DNA from: CBDDLD01 sp965250025
GTDB lineage: Bacteria > Bacteroidota > Bacteroidia > Flavobacteriales > Flavobacteriaceae
Assembly (NCBI GenBank): GCA_965250025.1
Contig: OZ252283.1
Coordinates: 682,001-746,000, forward strand
Direction of reading: 5' to 3'
Length of the DNA stretch: 64,000 bases
Shown here piece after piece: positions 16,649 to 26,800 of the stretch. Position 1 is the first letter of the stretch. Each line of letters starts with the position of its first letter. A program made the position numbers and the translations under genes. The notes beneath the pieces were generated by a model that was not told the DNA's origin, did not search any database, and worked only from the letters and a program-made list of their open reading frames with translations.

Positions 16649-16936
16649 TTAAGTAAATTCCTTAAATACGGTAAGGAAACCGATAGTTAAAATAATATCC
16701 ACTAAAAATAAGGTAGAGAACAACATTAATGTTGATATGCCTAAATTTTTATAAAAGGTCAGTTTACGTTTTGCATGTGTTTCATTAACCAAATACCACA
16801 CAAAAACCGTTAAGAATAATTTGGTCACAATAGCAGGTGCAAAATGTGGGTTAAAAAAACCTAAAGTCACGTTGACTAAAAATGACCAAACAACAAACGG
16901 TTTGTAAAATGCAAGTATAGTTAGGAATCTCTGCAT
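16649..16936 (-). CDS. Small membrane protein, partner of the ABC ATPase
   Basis: A 95-residue protein with three likely membrane segments: FYKPFVVWSFLVNVTLGFF (~10-28), IVTKLFLTVFVWYLV (~36-50) and GISTLMLFSTLFLVDIILTIG (~66-86); a basic AKRKLTFYK loop lies between the last two. Its stop codon is directly adjacent to the ABC ATPase start, so the two are almost certainly co-translated. It matches no permease family I recognise. The upstream 116 bp separating it from the divergent prfA contains the prfA -7 box but no clear minus-strand box. Confidence 0.7.
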   Translation of the reverse strand: MQRFLTILAFYKPFVVWSFLVNVTLGFFNPHFAPAIVTKLFLTVFVWYLVNETHAKRKLTFYKNLGISTLMLFSTLFLVDIILTIGFLTVFKEFT

Positions 16937-17024
16937 GATATAAATAGTAACGATAATTGCCCGTAAATATTTTTTATTGTTAATATGTGCTGAAAACTTG
17001 CAAAAAGCAATTCATAAATTATCG

Positions 17025-17032
17025 TATTTTTG
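17025..17032 (+). promoter_or_regulatory. -7 promoter box (TATTTTTG) for prfA
   Basis: Exact TAnnTTTG match 20 nt before the prfA ATG at 17053. Confidence 0.6.
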
Positions 17033-17052
17033 CCAGACAATTAAGGTGAACA

Positions 17053-18129
17053 ATGCTAGAGAAAATACAAATTGTAAAACAACGTTTTGATGAGGTCAAT
17101 GACCTGATTATCCAGCCAGATATCATAGCCGATCAGAAACGTTACATACAACTCAATAAAGAATACAAAGATCTAAAGCAGATTGTCGATAAAGGGGCGG
17201 TATATAAAGAGCTGATAGATAATATAGCAGAAGCGGAAGAAATCATTTCAGATGGATCGGATGCTGAAATGGTAGAGATGGCAAAATTACAATTGGATGA
17301 AGCCAAAGCAGCACTGCCAAAAGTAGAAGAAGATATCAAATTCTTGTTGATTCCTAAAGATCCGGATGATGCTAAAAATGTCGTTGTTGAAGTCAGAGCC
17401 GGAACGGGAGGTGACGAGGCTAGTATTTTTGCTGGGGACTTGCATAGAATGTATACCAAATTCTGTGAGAGTAAAGGCTGGAAGGTCGATGTCGTTGATT
17501 TTAATGAAGGCACTTCGGGAGGGTTTAAAGAAATTATCTTTGAAGTTTCAGGAGAAGATGTCTATGGTACCATGAAGTTCGAAGCAGGAGTGCATCGTGT
17601 GCAACGTGTACCGCAGACCGAAACGCAAGGCCGTGTACATACCAGTGCAGCGACTGTTATTGTATTGCCTGAAGCCGAAGAGTTTGACGTAGAGCTCGAT
17701 ATGACAGAAGTTCGAATAGAACGTACCACATCAACTGGTCCTGGGGGACAATCCGTGAATACCACCTATTCTGCGATAAAGCTTCACCATGAGCCGACGG
17801 GAATGATTGTGAGCTGTCAGGATCAGAAATCCTCACACAAAAACTTAGAGAAAGCACTGAAAGTATTGAGGTCTCGACTATATGAAATGGAGTTGGCCAA
17901 GAAGCAAGCTGCAGATTCGGAGAAACGTAAGAGTATGGTGAGTTCAGGAGACAGAAGTGCTAAGATTAGAACCTATAATTACCCTCAGGGGCGTGTTACC
18001 GATCACAGAATTGGATTAACGCTTTATGACCTGTCCAATATTATCAATGGTGATATTCAAAAGATCATAGACGAATTAATGCTGGCCGAAAACACGGAAA
18101 AGTTAAAAGCTGATAGTGATGTCATCTAA
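17053..18129 (+). CDS. prfA: Peptide chain release factor 1
   Basis: A 358-residue class I release factor that reads UAA and UAG and triggers peptide release at the ribosome. GGQ is at 231-233 within STGPGGQSVNTT, and the codon-recognition tripeptide position holds P-Q-T (187-189, in RVPQTETQGR), the PxT form expected for RF1 rather than the SPF of RF2. Length and the closing PQGRVTDHRIGLTLY segment are typical. It is followed after 12 bp by pyrF and then a binding-protein gene, making a three-gene operon. Confidence 0.97.
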   Translation: MLEKIQIVKQRFDEVNDLIIQPDIIADQKRYIQLNKEYKDLKQIVDKGAVYKELIDNIAEAEEIISDGSDAEMVEMAKLQLDEAKAALPKVEEDIKFLLIPKDPDDAKNVVVEVRAGTGGDEASIFAGDLHRMYTKFCESKGWKVDVVDFNEGTSGGFKEIIFEVSGEDVYGTMKFEAGVHRVQRVPQTETQGRVHTSAATVIVLPEAEEFDVELDMTEVRIERTTSTGPGGQSVNTTYSAIKLHHEPTGMIVSCQDQKSSHKNLEKALKVLRSRLYEMELAKKQAADSEKRKSMVSSGDRSAKIRTYNYPQGRVTDHRIGLTLYDLSNIINGDIQKIIDELMLAENTEKLKADSDVI

Positions 18130-18141
18130 ATTAGAAAACTG

Positions 18142-18960
18142 ATGACCAAAGACCAACTTATAAAACAAATCCATAACAAACAATCCTTTTTATGTATAGG
18201 TTTGGATGTGGACATTCAAAAGATACCACAGCATCTATTACAGGAAGAAGATCCTATTTTTGCATTTAATAAAGCCATAATTGATGCTACACATCATCTC
18301 TGCGTCGCTTACAAGCCCAATACAGCATTTTATGAAGCCTATGGTTTAAAAGGCTGGCAGGCTTTAGAGAAAACAATTGATTATATCAAGACTAACCATC
18401 CGGAAATATTTACCATCGCGGATGCCAAAAGAGGCGATATAGGCAATACCAGTAGCATGTATGCCAAAGCCTTTTTTGAAGATATGGCTTTCGATAGTGT
18501 AACGGTAGCGCCTTATATGGGAAAAGATTCTGTTGAGCCGTTTTTAGCATTTAAAAACAAGCATACGATACTTTTAGCATTGACCTCTAATAAGGGTGCT
18601 TTTGATTTTCAAACTAAAACTGTAGCGGGGACACAATTGTACAAACAGGTTCTGGAAACCTCAAAAACTTGGACCAACGCAGAACAATTAATGTATGTGG
18701 TTGGGGCTACTAAAGCCGAATACTTAGCCGATATCAGAAAGATCATACCAGATAGCTTTTTATTGGTTCCCGGAGTAGGTGCTCAAGGTGGGAATTTACA
18801 AGAGGTATGTAAATATGGGATGAATGCAAGTGTTGGATTGTTGATCAATTCTTCAAGAGGCATTATTTATGCGTCTCATGGTGAAGATTTTGCAGCGGCT
18901 GCAGCAGCGAAAGCTCAAGAGTTGCAATCACAGATGAAAGCAGAATTAGAGCGCTTCTAA
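18142..18960 (+). CDS. pyrF: Orotidine 5'-phosphate decarboxylase (type 2)
   Basis: A 272-residue OMP decarboxylase: OMP to UMP, last step of de novo pyrimidine synthesis. The LCIGLDVD start of the barrel, the catalytic ADAKRGDIGNT motif (93-103, K96 in the active site) and LVPGVGAQGG phosphate-binding segment are present. Length matches the longer subfamily-2 enzymes. It starts 12 bp after prfA and its TAA overlaps the next ATG as TAATG, so the following gene is translationally coupled. Confidence 0.96.
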   Translation: MTKDQLIKQIHNKQSFLCIGLDVDIQKIPQHLLQEEDPIFAFNKAIIDATHHLCVAYKPNTAFYEAYGLKGWQALEKTIDYIKTNHPEIFTIADAKRGDIGNTSSMYAKAFFEDMAFDSVTVAPYMGKDSVEPFLAFKNKHTILLALTSNKGAFDFQTKTVAGTQLYKQVLETSKTWTNAEQLMYVVGATKAEYLADIRKIIPDSFLLVPGVGAQGGNLQEVCKYGMNASVGLLINSSRGIIYASHGEDFAAAAAAKAQELQSQMKAELERF

Positions 18961-19739
18961 TGGTGTTTAAGGATCAACTTGACAGAACTCTACAAATAAA
19001 GAAAACACCGATCAGGATAGTCTCATTGGTGCCTAGTCAGACCGAATTATTAGTGGATTTAGGTTTGGAGACGTTTATCGTTGGTATTACTAAATTCTGT
19101 GTTCATCCAAATCACTTAAGAAAAACCAAGACCATAGTAGGAGGTACTAAGCAAGTACATCTTGATAAAATACAAGCATTACACCCGGATATTATTCTGT
19201 GTAATAAAGAAGAGAATACCAAGACCATGATTAAGGACTTGGAGCAAATTGCACCTGTTCATGTTAGTGATGTTTATACGATTAATGATGCTTTTGAGTT
19301 GATCGATCAGTATGGAGCGATCTTTAAGGTTAAACCGGCTGCAGAACAATTAGTAACAGCTATAAAGAAAGAGAGATCAGCGTTCAAATCCCATAAGAAA
19401 GAACTTCATAAAGTGGCGTACTTTATATGGAAAGCACCATGGATGGTCGCAGGCGATCAAACCTATATCAATACAATGTTACAGGAAGCCAACTACGACA
19501 ATGTTTTTGGTGATAATGAGCGCTATCCATCGATAGCATTAGAAGACGAAACTTTGAATCGGGCAGATGTTATTTTTCTATCAAGCGAACCTTATCCTTT
19601 TAAAGAAAAACATGTAGAAGCATTACAACATAAATTTCCGGATAAAAAGATTAAAATAGTAGACGGTGAGATGTTCTCATGGTATGGAAGTAGACTATTA
19701 AAAGCTTACAGGTATTTTCAATTACTAGAAGAAAGATAA
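18960..19739 (+). CDS. Helical-backbone metal receptor (TroA/BtuF-like binding protein) without signal peptide
   Basis: A 259-residue protein of the periplasmic-binding-protein family that includes BtuF and FhuD. Recognisable segments are RIVSLVPSQTELLVDLGL, VGITKFCVHP, VGGTKQVHLDKIQALHPDII and the C-terminal half with APWMVAGDQTYINTML. There is no signal peptide or lipobox, so the protein would be cytoplasmic unless the start is wrong; the TAATG overlap with pyrF and the good alignment of the first strand make the start secure. No transporter genes accompany it. It may bind cobalamin or another corrinoid or haem-like ligand in the cytoplasm; icmF, a B12 enzyme, is 4 kb away, but that is only suggestive. 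Confidence 0.8.
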   Translation: MVFKDQLDRTLQIKKTPIRIVSLVPSQTELLVDLGLETFIVGITKFCVHPNHLRKTKTIVGGTKQVHLDKIQALHPDIILCNKEENTKTMIKDLEQIAPVHVSDVYTINDAFELIDQYGAIFKVKPAAEQLVTAIKKERSAFKSHKKELHKVAYFIWKAPWMVAGDQTYINTMLQEANYDNVFGDNERYPSIALEDETLNRADVIFLSSEPYPFKEKHVEALQHKFPDKKIKIVDGEMFSWYGSRLLKAYRYFQLLEER

Positions 19740-19753
19740 AAACGAACAAAAAA

Positions 19754-19779
19754 AAAGTCGATACGCTAATACCGACTTT
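19754..19779. terminator. Probable terminator after the binding-protein gene
   Basis: AAAGTCG (19754-19760) pairs with CGACTTT (19773-19779), 12-nt loop. The A run precedes the stem, so the strong T tail is on the minus strand; a plus-strand role is weaker. Confidence 0.45.
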
Positions 19780-19928
19780 CAACCAACTTTTTGCTAATCC
19801 AAATTAAAGATAAATCTAACTTTTCTTTTTTTGCACTACAAAGATGCTTTCTTTTCTATGAATGAATGTTATGTTAATATTAGTATATAATTAAGGATAG
19901 TTTAATAATTTTATACAAAACGCTAATT

Positions 19929-20441
19929 ATGATACAAAAGTTTACGTTCGTCATTTTGCTCATATTATCGCCCATGGTAAAAGCTCAAAATAATAGCTGT
20001 AAATGTTGTACTGAACAGCATTCGCAATTTGATTTTTGGATTGGCACATGGCAGGTTACAAAACCAGATGGTTCATTAGCAGGAACCAATACCATAAAAA
20101 AGATTCAGGACGATTGTGTGTTATTAGAAAACTGGACAAGTGCTTCAACTTCAGGCTATACAGGAACCAGTTATAATTTTTACAATGCTAAAACCAAACA
20201 ATGGGAACAGATATGGGTCGATAACCAAGGTGGTAGCTTGCACCTAAAGGGCAATAGAAAAGGCAATCAGATGATCATGAGAACAGATGATGAAACGAAT
20301 GCCAAAGGGGTTACATTTTATCACAGGATAACATGGACAGCCAATAGTAATGGTACGGTCAGACAATTATGGGAAACCCTAACCGATGATGGAAAAGCAC
20401 CAACGATAGCTTTCGACGGGTTATATACCAAGCAAGATTAA
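19929..20441 (+). CDS. Secreted DUF1579-like protein
   Basis: A 170-residue exported protein. A signal peptide (MIQKFTFVILLILSPMVKAQ) is followed by a cysteine cluster NSCKCCTEQ and the FDFWIGTWQV motif that opens DUF1579-like beta-barrel domains. The rest is strand-rich (YNFYNAKTKQWEQIWVDN, LHLKGNRKGNQMIM, FYHRITWTANSNGTVRQLWE). These domains form a closed barrel; some relatives bind small hydrophobic ligands, but I cannot assign one. The clustered cysteines before the barrel could bind a metal or form disulfides. It is convergent with the DUF4197 gene, only 1 bp between the stops. Confidence 0.7.
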   Translation: MIQKFTFVILLILSPMVKAQNNSCKCCTEQHSQFDFWIGTWQVTKPDGSLAGTNTIKKIQDDCVLLENWTSASTSGYTGTSYNFYNAKTKQWEQIWVDNQGGSLHLKGNRKGNQMIMRTDDETNAKGVTFYHRITWTANSNGTVRQLWETLTDDGKAPTIAFDGLYTKQD

Positions 20442-20442
20442 G

Positions 20443-21150
20443 TTAATCCTGAAGTGCAAAAACCTTTTTTAATAAATCTGTGGTTCTGGAAGAAACCTTA
20501 TTTCTAATCTCTTTTTCCTCTACAGCAATCATGGTATAAACTCCTTTTAAAGCTTCATTCGTAACATAATCTGTGAGATCAGGATTCACGTCATTGGTAA
20601 ACGGAATGTTATTATACTTGGTAATAAGGTTAGACCATATTTGATCTGCACCAACTTTACCAAACGAATTCTGAATTACAGGTTTAAATTTATTATAAAG
20701 TTGAGTTTCTGTTTTTTGTGTAAGATATAGAGTAGCAGCGTTATCTTCACCAAGAAGAATATTCTTAGCATCGTTAAACGTAATATCTTTTACGGCAGTA
20801 ATAAAGATTGGCGTTGCTTCTTTAACAGCATCCTCTGCTGCTCTGTTTAACGCCTTTATCCCTTCATCAGCAATATTACCCAAGCCAATATCTCTCAAAC
20901 CTTTATCAACCTTTTTAAGCTCATCTGGTAAAAGAATCTTAACAAGTTCATTTCTATAAAACCCATCTTTCAAGGTGAGTTTGCTGACTTGTTTGTCAAT
21001 ACCTTTGTCTAAAGCCTGACGTAGACCATTAGCTATATCTGTATTGCTTAAAACACCTCCGGATTGAGGAAGCTGATTGACCACTTCTTGTAATTCGGCA
21101 CAAGAATTTAAGGTTACAATTGTAATTAATATAAGACCTAATCGTTTCAT
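20443..21150 (-). CDS. DUF4197 lipoprotein
   Basis: A 235-residue lipoprotein with signal MKRLGLILITIVTLNSC (lipobox LNSC). The mature part is the all-helical DUF4197 fold: GLRQALDKGIDKQVSKL, ILLPDELKKVDKGLRDIG, LNRAAEDAVKEATPIF and a C-terminal VTNEALKGVYTMIAVEEKEIR. The acidic/basic periodicity agrees with the family. It is found in many Gram-negative bacteria, including Flavobacteria, and is of unknown function. It is monocistronic, divergent from the thioredoxin-type gene at 21299. Confidence 0.88.
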   Translation of the reverse strand: MKRLGLILITIVTLNSCAELQEVVNQLPQSGGVLSNTDIANGLRQALDKGIDKQVSKLTLKDGFYRNELVKILLPDELKKVDKGLRDIGLGNIADEGIKALNRAAEDAVKEATPIFITAVKDITFNDAKNILLGEDNAATLYLTQKTETQLYNKFKPVIQNSFGKVGADQIWSNLITKYNNIPFTNDVNPDLTDYVTNEALKGVYTMIAVEEKEIRNKVSSRTTDLLKKVFALQD

Positions 21151-21298
21151 AGTAGTTGCTGTTTTACAGTATGTGAAAATACTAATAATGACTTAATTGC
21201 TTTAGCTATTTTAGATAAAAAAGTACTAATTTCTATAAAATCTTATTTTAGCATAGTATTTGATAAATATCAAAACAGTTACTGCTTAATAGAGGCCA

Positions 21299-22426
21299 AT
21301 GAAACGACTATTTTTGACATTTGTAATGTGCATATTAATCAGTAATATGCTCTTTTCTCAGGTTAAGATATCTGAAATGATTCAATATTCCAAGGTGTCA
21401 GAAAACGCAGAGAACAAAGTGTATCTAATAGACTTTTGGGCAACATGGTGCGCGCCTTGTATACATGTTAAAAAATACCTGACGACATTACAAGATCAAT
21501 ACTCAAGTGATTTTTATATCGTATCACTAACCGAAGAGCCTGCTAAAAAAATAAAACAATTTTTAGAAAAGCACCCTACAAAATTGGCTGTAGCAATAGA
21601 TTATGAAGGTGAAACATTTAAAACCAATAGCATTAGAACCTTACCTTATGCCATATTGATAAATGCTAAAGGTAAGACCCTTTGGGAAGGGCATCCTGCT
21701 GATCTTAAATCCAGCATGATAGATCGGTTTTTGAGACAAAACAAAAAGAAAGCGGCAATTGATGTTGTATTTGAGACGCATGAAATTGAAGCAGATCAAA
21801 CAATTAATCAGTATACACCAACCCAAGAATTTGAGCTTATTGAAGTCCCGGAAGATAATACATCAGTATTAGAGACCACAACATTCAATGGTTATCAAAA
21901 AATTAGAGGCAGTCTTAAAGAGATTCTAAGCTACATGTCTAAAATTTATGAAGGGCAGATACGAATACCAGATCCTCTAAATAAAGTGTATGAACTATAC
22001 ATAAAGCAAGGAACAGCTACCGAAAAACATGGACTTCAAATATTAATGGATACACTAAACATAGTGTATGAAAAAGAAAAAAGAAAAGGAAGTATTATAG
22101 AACTTAATCTAGAAGACCCGACGTTTTGGGATACAGACCAATTTGATTGGGGAATAGGAAGCCCATCATTTTTAATTGGAGATTCAGAAATAGAGGCCGA
22201 TAATATAGGTTTAGAAAATTTATCATATCTATTATCATCGGTCTTGGAAATTCCTGTAGTCATTATCGATTCCAAGAATCAGTATAGAGAAAGTAAACAC
22301 GATTGGCAAATTCACTATAAATATTTTGACCTCATGAAAAGTGGATTAAAAGATAATTATGGCATTGAAGCTGTGAAAAAAGAAAGTGAATACACGATAT
22401 ATACCATAATAAAGAAGCGCCTTTGA
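21299..22426 (+). CDS. Thioredoxin-fold protein (TlpA-like) with C-terminal DUF3738-like domain
   Basis: A 375-residue exported protein. Signal peptide ~1-20 (LFLTFVMCILISNMLFS), thioredoxin domain ~25-145 with active site WCAPC at 50-54 and cis-Pro loop TLPYAIL, and a C-terminal domain (~180-375) ending LENLSYLLSSVLEIPVVIID ... YTIYTIIKKRL, which resembles the soil-associated DUF3738 domain (LAxxLxxxLGxPVxD) attached to TlpA-type domains in other Bacteroidota. It would act as a periplasmic thiol-disulfide protein. Its last codons form the 5' arm of the terminator. Confidence 0.8.
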   Translation: MKRLFLTFVMCILISNMLFSQVKISEMIQYSKVSENAENKVYLIDFWATWCAPCIHVKKYLTTLQDQYSSDFYIVSLTEEPAKKIKQFLEKHPTKLAVAIDYEGETFKTNSIRTLPYAILINAKGKTLWEGHPADLKSSMIDRFLRQNKKKAAIDVVFETHEIEADQTINQYTPTQEFELIEVPEDNTSVLETTTFNGYQKIRGSLKEILSYMSKIYEGQIRIPDPLNKVYELYIKQGTATEKHGLQILMDTLNIVYEKEKRKGSIIELNLEDPTFWDTDQFDWGIGSPSFLIGDSEIEADNIGLENLSYLLSSVLEIPVVIIDSKNQYRESKHDWQIHYKYFDLMKSGLKDNYGIEAVKKESEYTIYTIIKKRL

Positions 22427-22438
22427 GGGCGCTTCTTT
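22411..22438. terminator. Terminator overlapping the thioredoxin-protein stop codon
   Basis: AAAGAAGCGCC (22411-22421) pairs perfectly with GGCGCTTCTTT (22428-22438); the TGA stop (22424-22426) sits in the loop. Shared with the convergent OmpA gene. Confidence 0.85.
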
Positions 22439-22470
22439 TCTTAGGAGTAATGATTAGTTCTTAATTGTGT

Positions 22471-23586
22471 TTAGTTATTAATCACTCTAAACTCGGTACG
22501 TCTGTTCTTTTGGTGTTGAGCTTCAGAACAATCTACACCATTTGCACAGCGATTAGTAAGTCTGGTTTCTCCAAAACCTCTGGCTTTTAATCGGCTTCTT
22601 GAAATGCCTTTAGATACTAAATAGTTAACTACAGAATTAGCTCTTTGCTGAGATAAAGACTTGTTGTAACCATCATCACCTCTAGAATCGGTATGAGACA
22701 TGATCTCAACGCTAACCTTAGAGTCATTCATAATAGGTAATAGTGTTTCGTCAATTATTCTCTTAGAAGCAGGAGTCAAACGTGCACTAGCCAATTCGTA
22801 AAATATAGGCAATACGTTAGGGTTTAAGAGTTCGCATTGGACTTCCTCCCATGTCGTAATACCACCCTTTTTACTTAATACTGTTTTGGTAACTGTTTTA
22901 TATTTAGCAGGTACAGTTTCTTTTTGTGTAGAAGCTGGTGTATCAACAACTTGTCTGGTGATAGTCGTGTATTCAGCAGGTATGACGATTTCATCCATTC
23001 TTGCAGGTGTTTTAATCACACGTTTTTTGTAGGTAGTCTTTCTTTCTTCTACAGGTTTAGGCTGTGTAGAAGCGTTAGAAGCTAATGTCGTAAAAGGAAC
23101 ATCTTGGAATTGTGCAGGATACTCAACAAAACACGCAGCAATACAATCGTCCTTATTCACTGAAGGACAATCTTCTAAAACTTTATACTCCCAACCGGAA
23201 GTTTTAGGATAAATTTCAAAGGTCTTAGCATCTTTCCCAAAAGAAGCCGGAATGATGTTCAGGTCATTACGCCCTTCTTTTTTTACGTAAGTGACTTCTA
23301 CAGTTTCATATGTAGCTGGTACATATACAAACTTCTTAGTGGCTTCTTTGATCAAGACTTTCTCAGTAACTGTCTTGTAAGTGGCAGGAATAACAGTAAG
23401 TTTGTCGTAGGCAGGATAAACTTCAAGCGTTTCTTCAACTTCTTTAAATTCATCTTTGGTTATACACTTTACATAGCATTTCCCGGGCTCTCGCTTTCCA
23501 GGTTCAGCATTGCCCGGTGTCTCTTGGGCATTAGAAAACCCAATGCCCAAGATTAGACAAAGTAATAGTGATAAGTTTAATTTCAT
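22471..23586 (-). CDS. OmpA-family protein with 23-residue repeats in its N-terminal region
   Basis: A 371-residue envelope protein. Signal peptide MKLNLSLLLCLILGIGFSNA; C-terminal OmpA peptidoglycan-binding domain (~258-371) with VEIMSHTDSRGDDGYNKSLS, QRANSVVNYLVSKGI and KNRRTEFRVI. The region 55-240 carries repeated PA(T/S/Q/E/K)(Y/F) units with P at 67, 90, 113, 157, 203 and 226; three of the four intervals that are not longer gaps are exactly 23 residues (67-90-113, 203-226). No transmembrane barrel is visible. It is expected to be a periplasmic or outer-membrane anchor to the cell wall; the role of the repeats is unknown. It has a long 256-bp upstream spacer to icmF with nothing recognisable apart from the icmF -7 box. 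Confidence 0.85.
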   Translation of the reverse strand: MKLNLSLLLCLILGIGFSNAQETPGNAEPGKREPGKCYVKCITKDEFKEVEETLEVYPAYDKLTVIPATYKTVTEKVLIKEATKKFVYVPATYETVEVTYVKKEGRNDLNIIPASFGKDAKTFEIYPKTSGWEYKVLEDCPSVNKDDCIAACFVEYPAQFQDVPFTTLASNASTQPKPVEERKTTYKKRVIKTPARMDEIVIPAEYTTITRQVVDTPASTQKETVPAKYKTVTKTVLSKKGGITTWEEVQCELLNPNVLPIFYELASARLTPASKRIIDETLLPIMNDSKVSVEIMSHTDSRGDDGYNKSLSQQRANSVVNYLVSKGISRSRLKARGFGETRLTNRCANGVDCSEAQHQKNRRTEFRVINN

Positions 23587-23807
23587 AATAAAATAATTTA
23601 AGTTATAGGTTTTAATGTTATAGATAACTTATTCAGTCACCGTAGTATAAGACACAGATTTTTTGTTTTGGTCACTTTTATTTTAGTGTCAGTATAAGAA
23701 TTTGTGACCTGAGAATAATCCGTAATTGATGGAAGGGTCAGTGTTTTAGATTGCTGATCGCTTCTTAAACAATTCATAACTAATCACGTATTTTTTTGAA
23801 AATTCCG

Positions 23808-23815
23808 TAAATTTG
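23808..23815 (+). promoter_or_regulatory. -7 promoter box (TAAATTTG) for icmF
   Basis: Exact TAnnTTTG match 27 nt before the ATG at 23843. Confidence 0.6.
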
Positions 23816-23842
23816 CAGCACTAAAAAGCAATCATATTACGA

Positions 23843-26800
23843 ATGAAACAAGTTCCACCCTATAAACCCAAACATAAAGTACGTATAGTCACCGCAGCAT
23901 CACTTTTTGATGGTCACGATGCAGCCATAAACATTATGAGACGTATCATACAGTCTACAGGCGTAGAAGTCATACATCTGGGGCATGATCGTAGTGTAGA
24001 AGAAGTCGTGAATACAGCCATTCAAGAAGATGCAAATGCCATTGCTATGACTTCGTATCAGGGCGGTCATAATGAATATTTTAAGTACATGTATGATTTG
24101 CTGAAAGAAAAAGGCGCGGGACACATCAAGATTTTTGGCGGCGGCGGCGGTGTAATTCTACCTGAGGAGATCGAAGAACTGATGAATTATGGTATTACCA
24201 GAATTTATTCACCAGATGATGGTAGAGCAATGGGATTACAGGGTATGATCAACGATTTGGTACAGCAATCAGACTTTGCCATAGGAGATGCGCTTAATGG
24301 AGAGGTAGACATATTGACCGAGAAAAATCCAAAAGCTATAGCGAGAGTCATTTCTGCTGCTGAGAATTTCCCTGAAGTAGCAAAGGAAACCTTAGACATT
24401 ATTCACGACAAGAATAAAACGTCGCAAACACCTGTACTTGGAATCACAGGAACAGGAGGTGCAGGAAAATCATCTTTAGTAGATGAATTGGTACGTCGTT
24501 TCCTCATAGATTTTCCGGAAAAAACCATTGGCTTAATTTCTGTTGATCCGTCCAAGCGAAAAACCGGAGGAGCGCTATTAGGAGACCGTATTCGTATGAA
24601 TGCTATAAATTCGCCAAGAGTGTATATGCGAAGTTTGGCAACCCGACAGTCTAATTTGGCATTATCTAAGTATGTCAATGAAGCCATAGAAGTATTAAAA
24701 GCAGCCGAATACGATTTAATTATTCTCGAAACTTCGGGGATAGGACAATCCGATACGGAAATATTAGAGCACAGTGATGTTTCATTATACGTCATGACAC
24801 CAGAGTTTGGTGCAGCAACTCAATTAGAGAAAATAGACATGCTGGATTTTGCAGATTTAGTGGCTATTAATAAATTTGATAAACGTGGTGCTCTGGATGC
24901 GCTAAGGGATGTGAAAAAACAATACATGCGTAACCATCAGCTTTGGGATATACCCCAAGATGAGTTACCGGTTTTTGGAACCATAGCCTCTCAGTTTAAC
25001 GATCCCGGAATGAATACGCTATATAAAGCGATCATGGATGAGGTTGTGAAAAAAACAGAGGCAGATCTCAAGTCTACATTTGAGATCTCGAAAGAAATGA
25101 GTGAGAAGATCTTTGTGATTCCACCATCACGTACCAGATACCTGTCTGAGATATCAGAGAACAACAGAGCATACGATAAAAAAGTGAGCCAACAAGTTGA
25201 GGTCGCTCAAAAATTATACGGAATATACAAAACCATAGAATCGGTATTAAATATCGATTCGATCAAAGCCATACAGATCCTGCTGGATAAACATGGCTTG
25301 GATAGCAGTACCATACTAGATATGGTTGATGAAGCTGATCAGGATTTTATAAAGTTATTGATCGCTGAATTCGATAGAGTAAAATTAAATTTAGATCCGC
25401 ATAACTGGGAGATTATTATTGGTTGGGAAGATAAGGTCAACAAATACAAAGCACCAGTATATAGTTTTAAAGTCAGAGATAAGGAGATCAAAATAGACAC
25501 ACATACCGAGTCCTTATCGCATACACAAATACCAAAAGTAGCATTACCAAAATATAAAGCATGGGGCGATGTATTGCATTGGTCGTTACAAGAAAATGTA
25601 CCGGGCGAATTTCCATATGCTTCAGGACTGTATCCGTTTAAGAGAACAGGAGAAGATCCAACCCGAATGTTTGCAGGGGAAGGTGGTCCGGAACGTACAA
25701 ACAGACGTTTTCACTATGTAAGTTTAGGCATGCCCGCAAAACGATTGTCTACAGCATTCGATAGTGTAACACTTTATGGTAATGATCCCGATTACAGACC
25801 AGATATTTATGGGAAAATAGGAAATGCAGGGGTTAGTATTTGCTGTTTGGATGATGCTAAAAAGTTATACTCCGGATTTAATCTGGCAGATGCCATGACT
25901 TCAGTAAGTATGACTATTAATGGACCGGCGCCGATGTTATTGGGCTTTTTTATGAATGCCGCAATAGATCAGCAATGTGAGCTTTATATAAAAGATAACG
26001 GACTGGAAAAAGAAGTGGAAGCTAAGATTGCCGAATTGTACAAAGGTAAAACGCGTCCAAAATATAATGGAGAGATTCCGGAAGGCAATGATGGGCTGGG
26101 ATTAATGCTTCTGGGAGTTACAGGAGATCAGGTACTCCCAAAACAAGTTTATCAGGGGATAAAAGCAAAAACCATAGCTCAAGTCAGAGGTACAGTTCAG
26201 GCAGATATTTTGAAAGAAGATCAGGCGCAAAACACCTGTATATTTTCAACAGAATTCGCATTACGTCTTATGGGTGACGTACAGGAGTACTTTATAGAGA
26301 ATCAGGTGCGTAATTTCTATTCGGTGTCCATATCAGGTTACCATATTGCTGAAGCAGGAGCCAATCCAATCTCACAGTTGGCATTTACTTTGGCTAATGG
26401 CTTTACATATGTAGAATATTATCTGAGTCGAGGAATGGATATCAATAAATTTGGTCCAAATTTATCCTTCTTCTTCTCTAATGGTATAGATCCGGAATAT
26501 GCTGTAATAGGGCGCGTAGCGCGTAAGATATGGTCAAAAGCCTTAAAACACAAATACGGCGCTAACCCAAGAGCACAAATGCTGAAATATCACATACAAA
26601 CATCGGGGCGTAGTTTACACGCTCAGGAGATTGATTTTAATGATATAAGAACGACATTACAAGCGCTTTATGCAATTTATGACAATTGTAATTCTTTACA
26701 CACCAATGCTTATGATGAAGCCATAACCACACCAACGGAAGAATCTGTACGTCGAGCAATGGCCATTCAGTTAATTATTAATAAAGAATTAGGGTTGGCT

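Noticed and set aside
24403..24795. 130-residue minus-strand ORF in icmF
   Set aside because: Shadow of the GTPase domain coding sequence.
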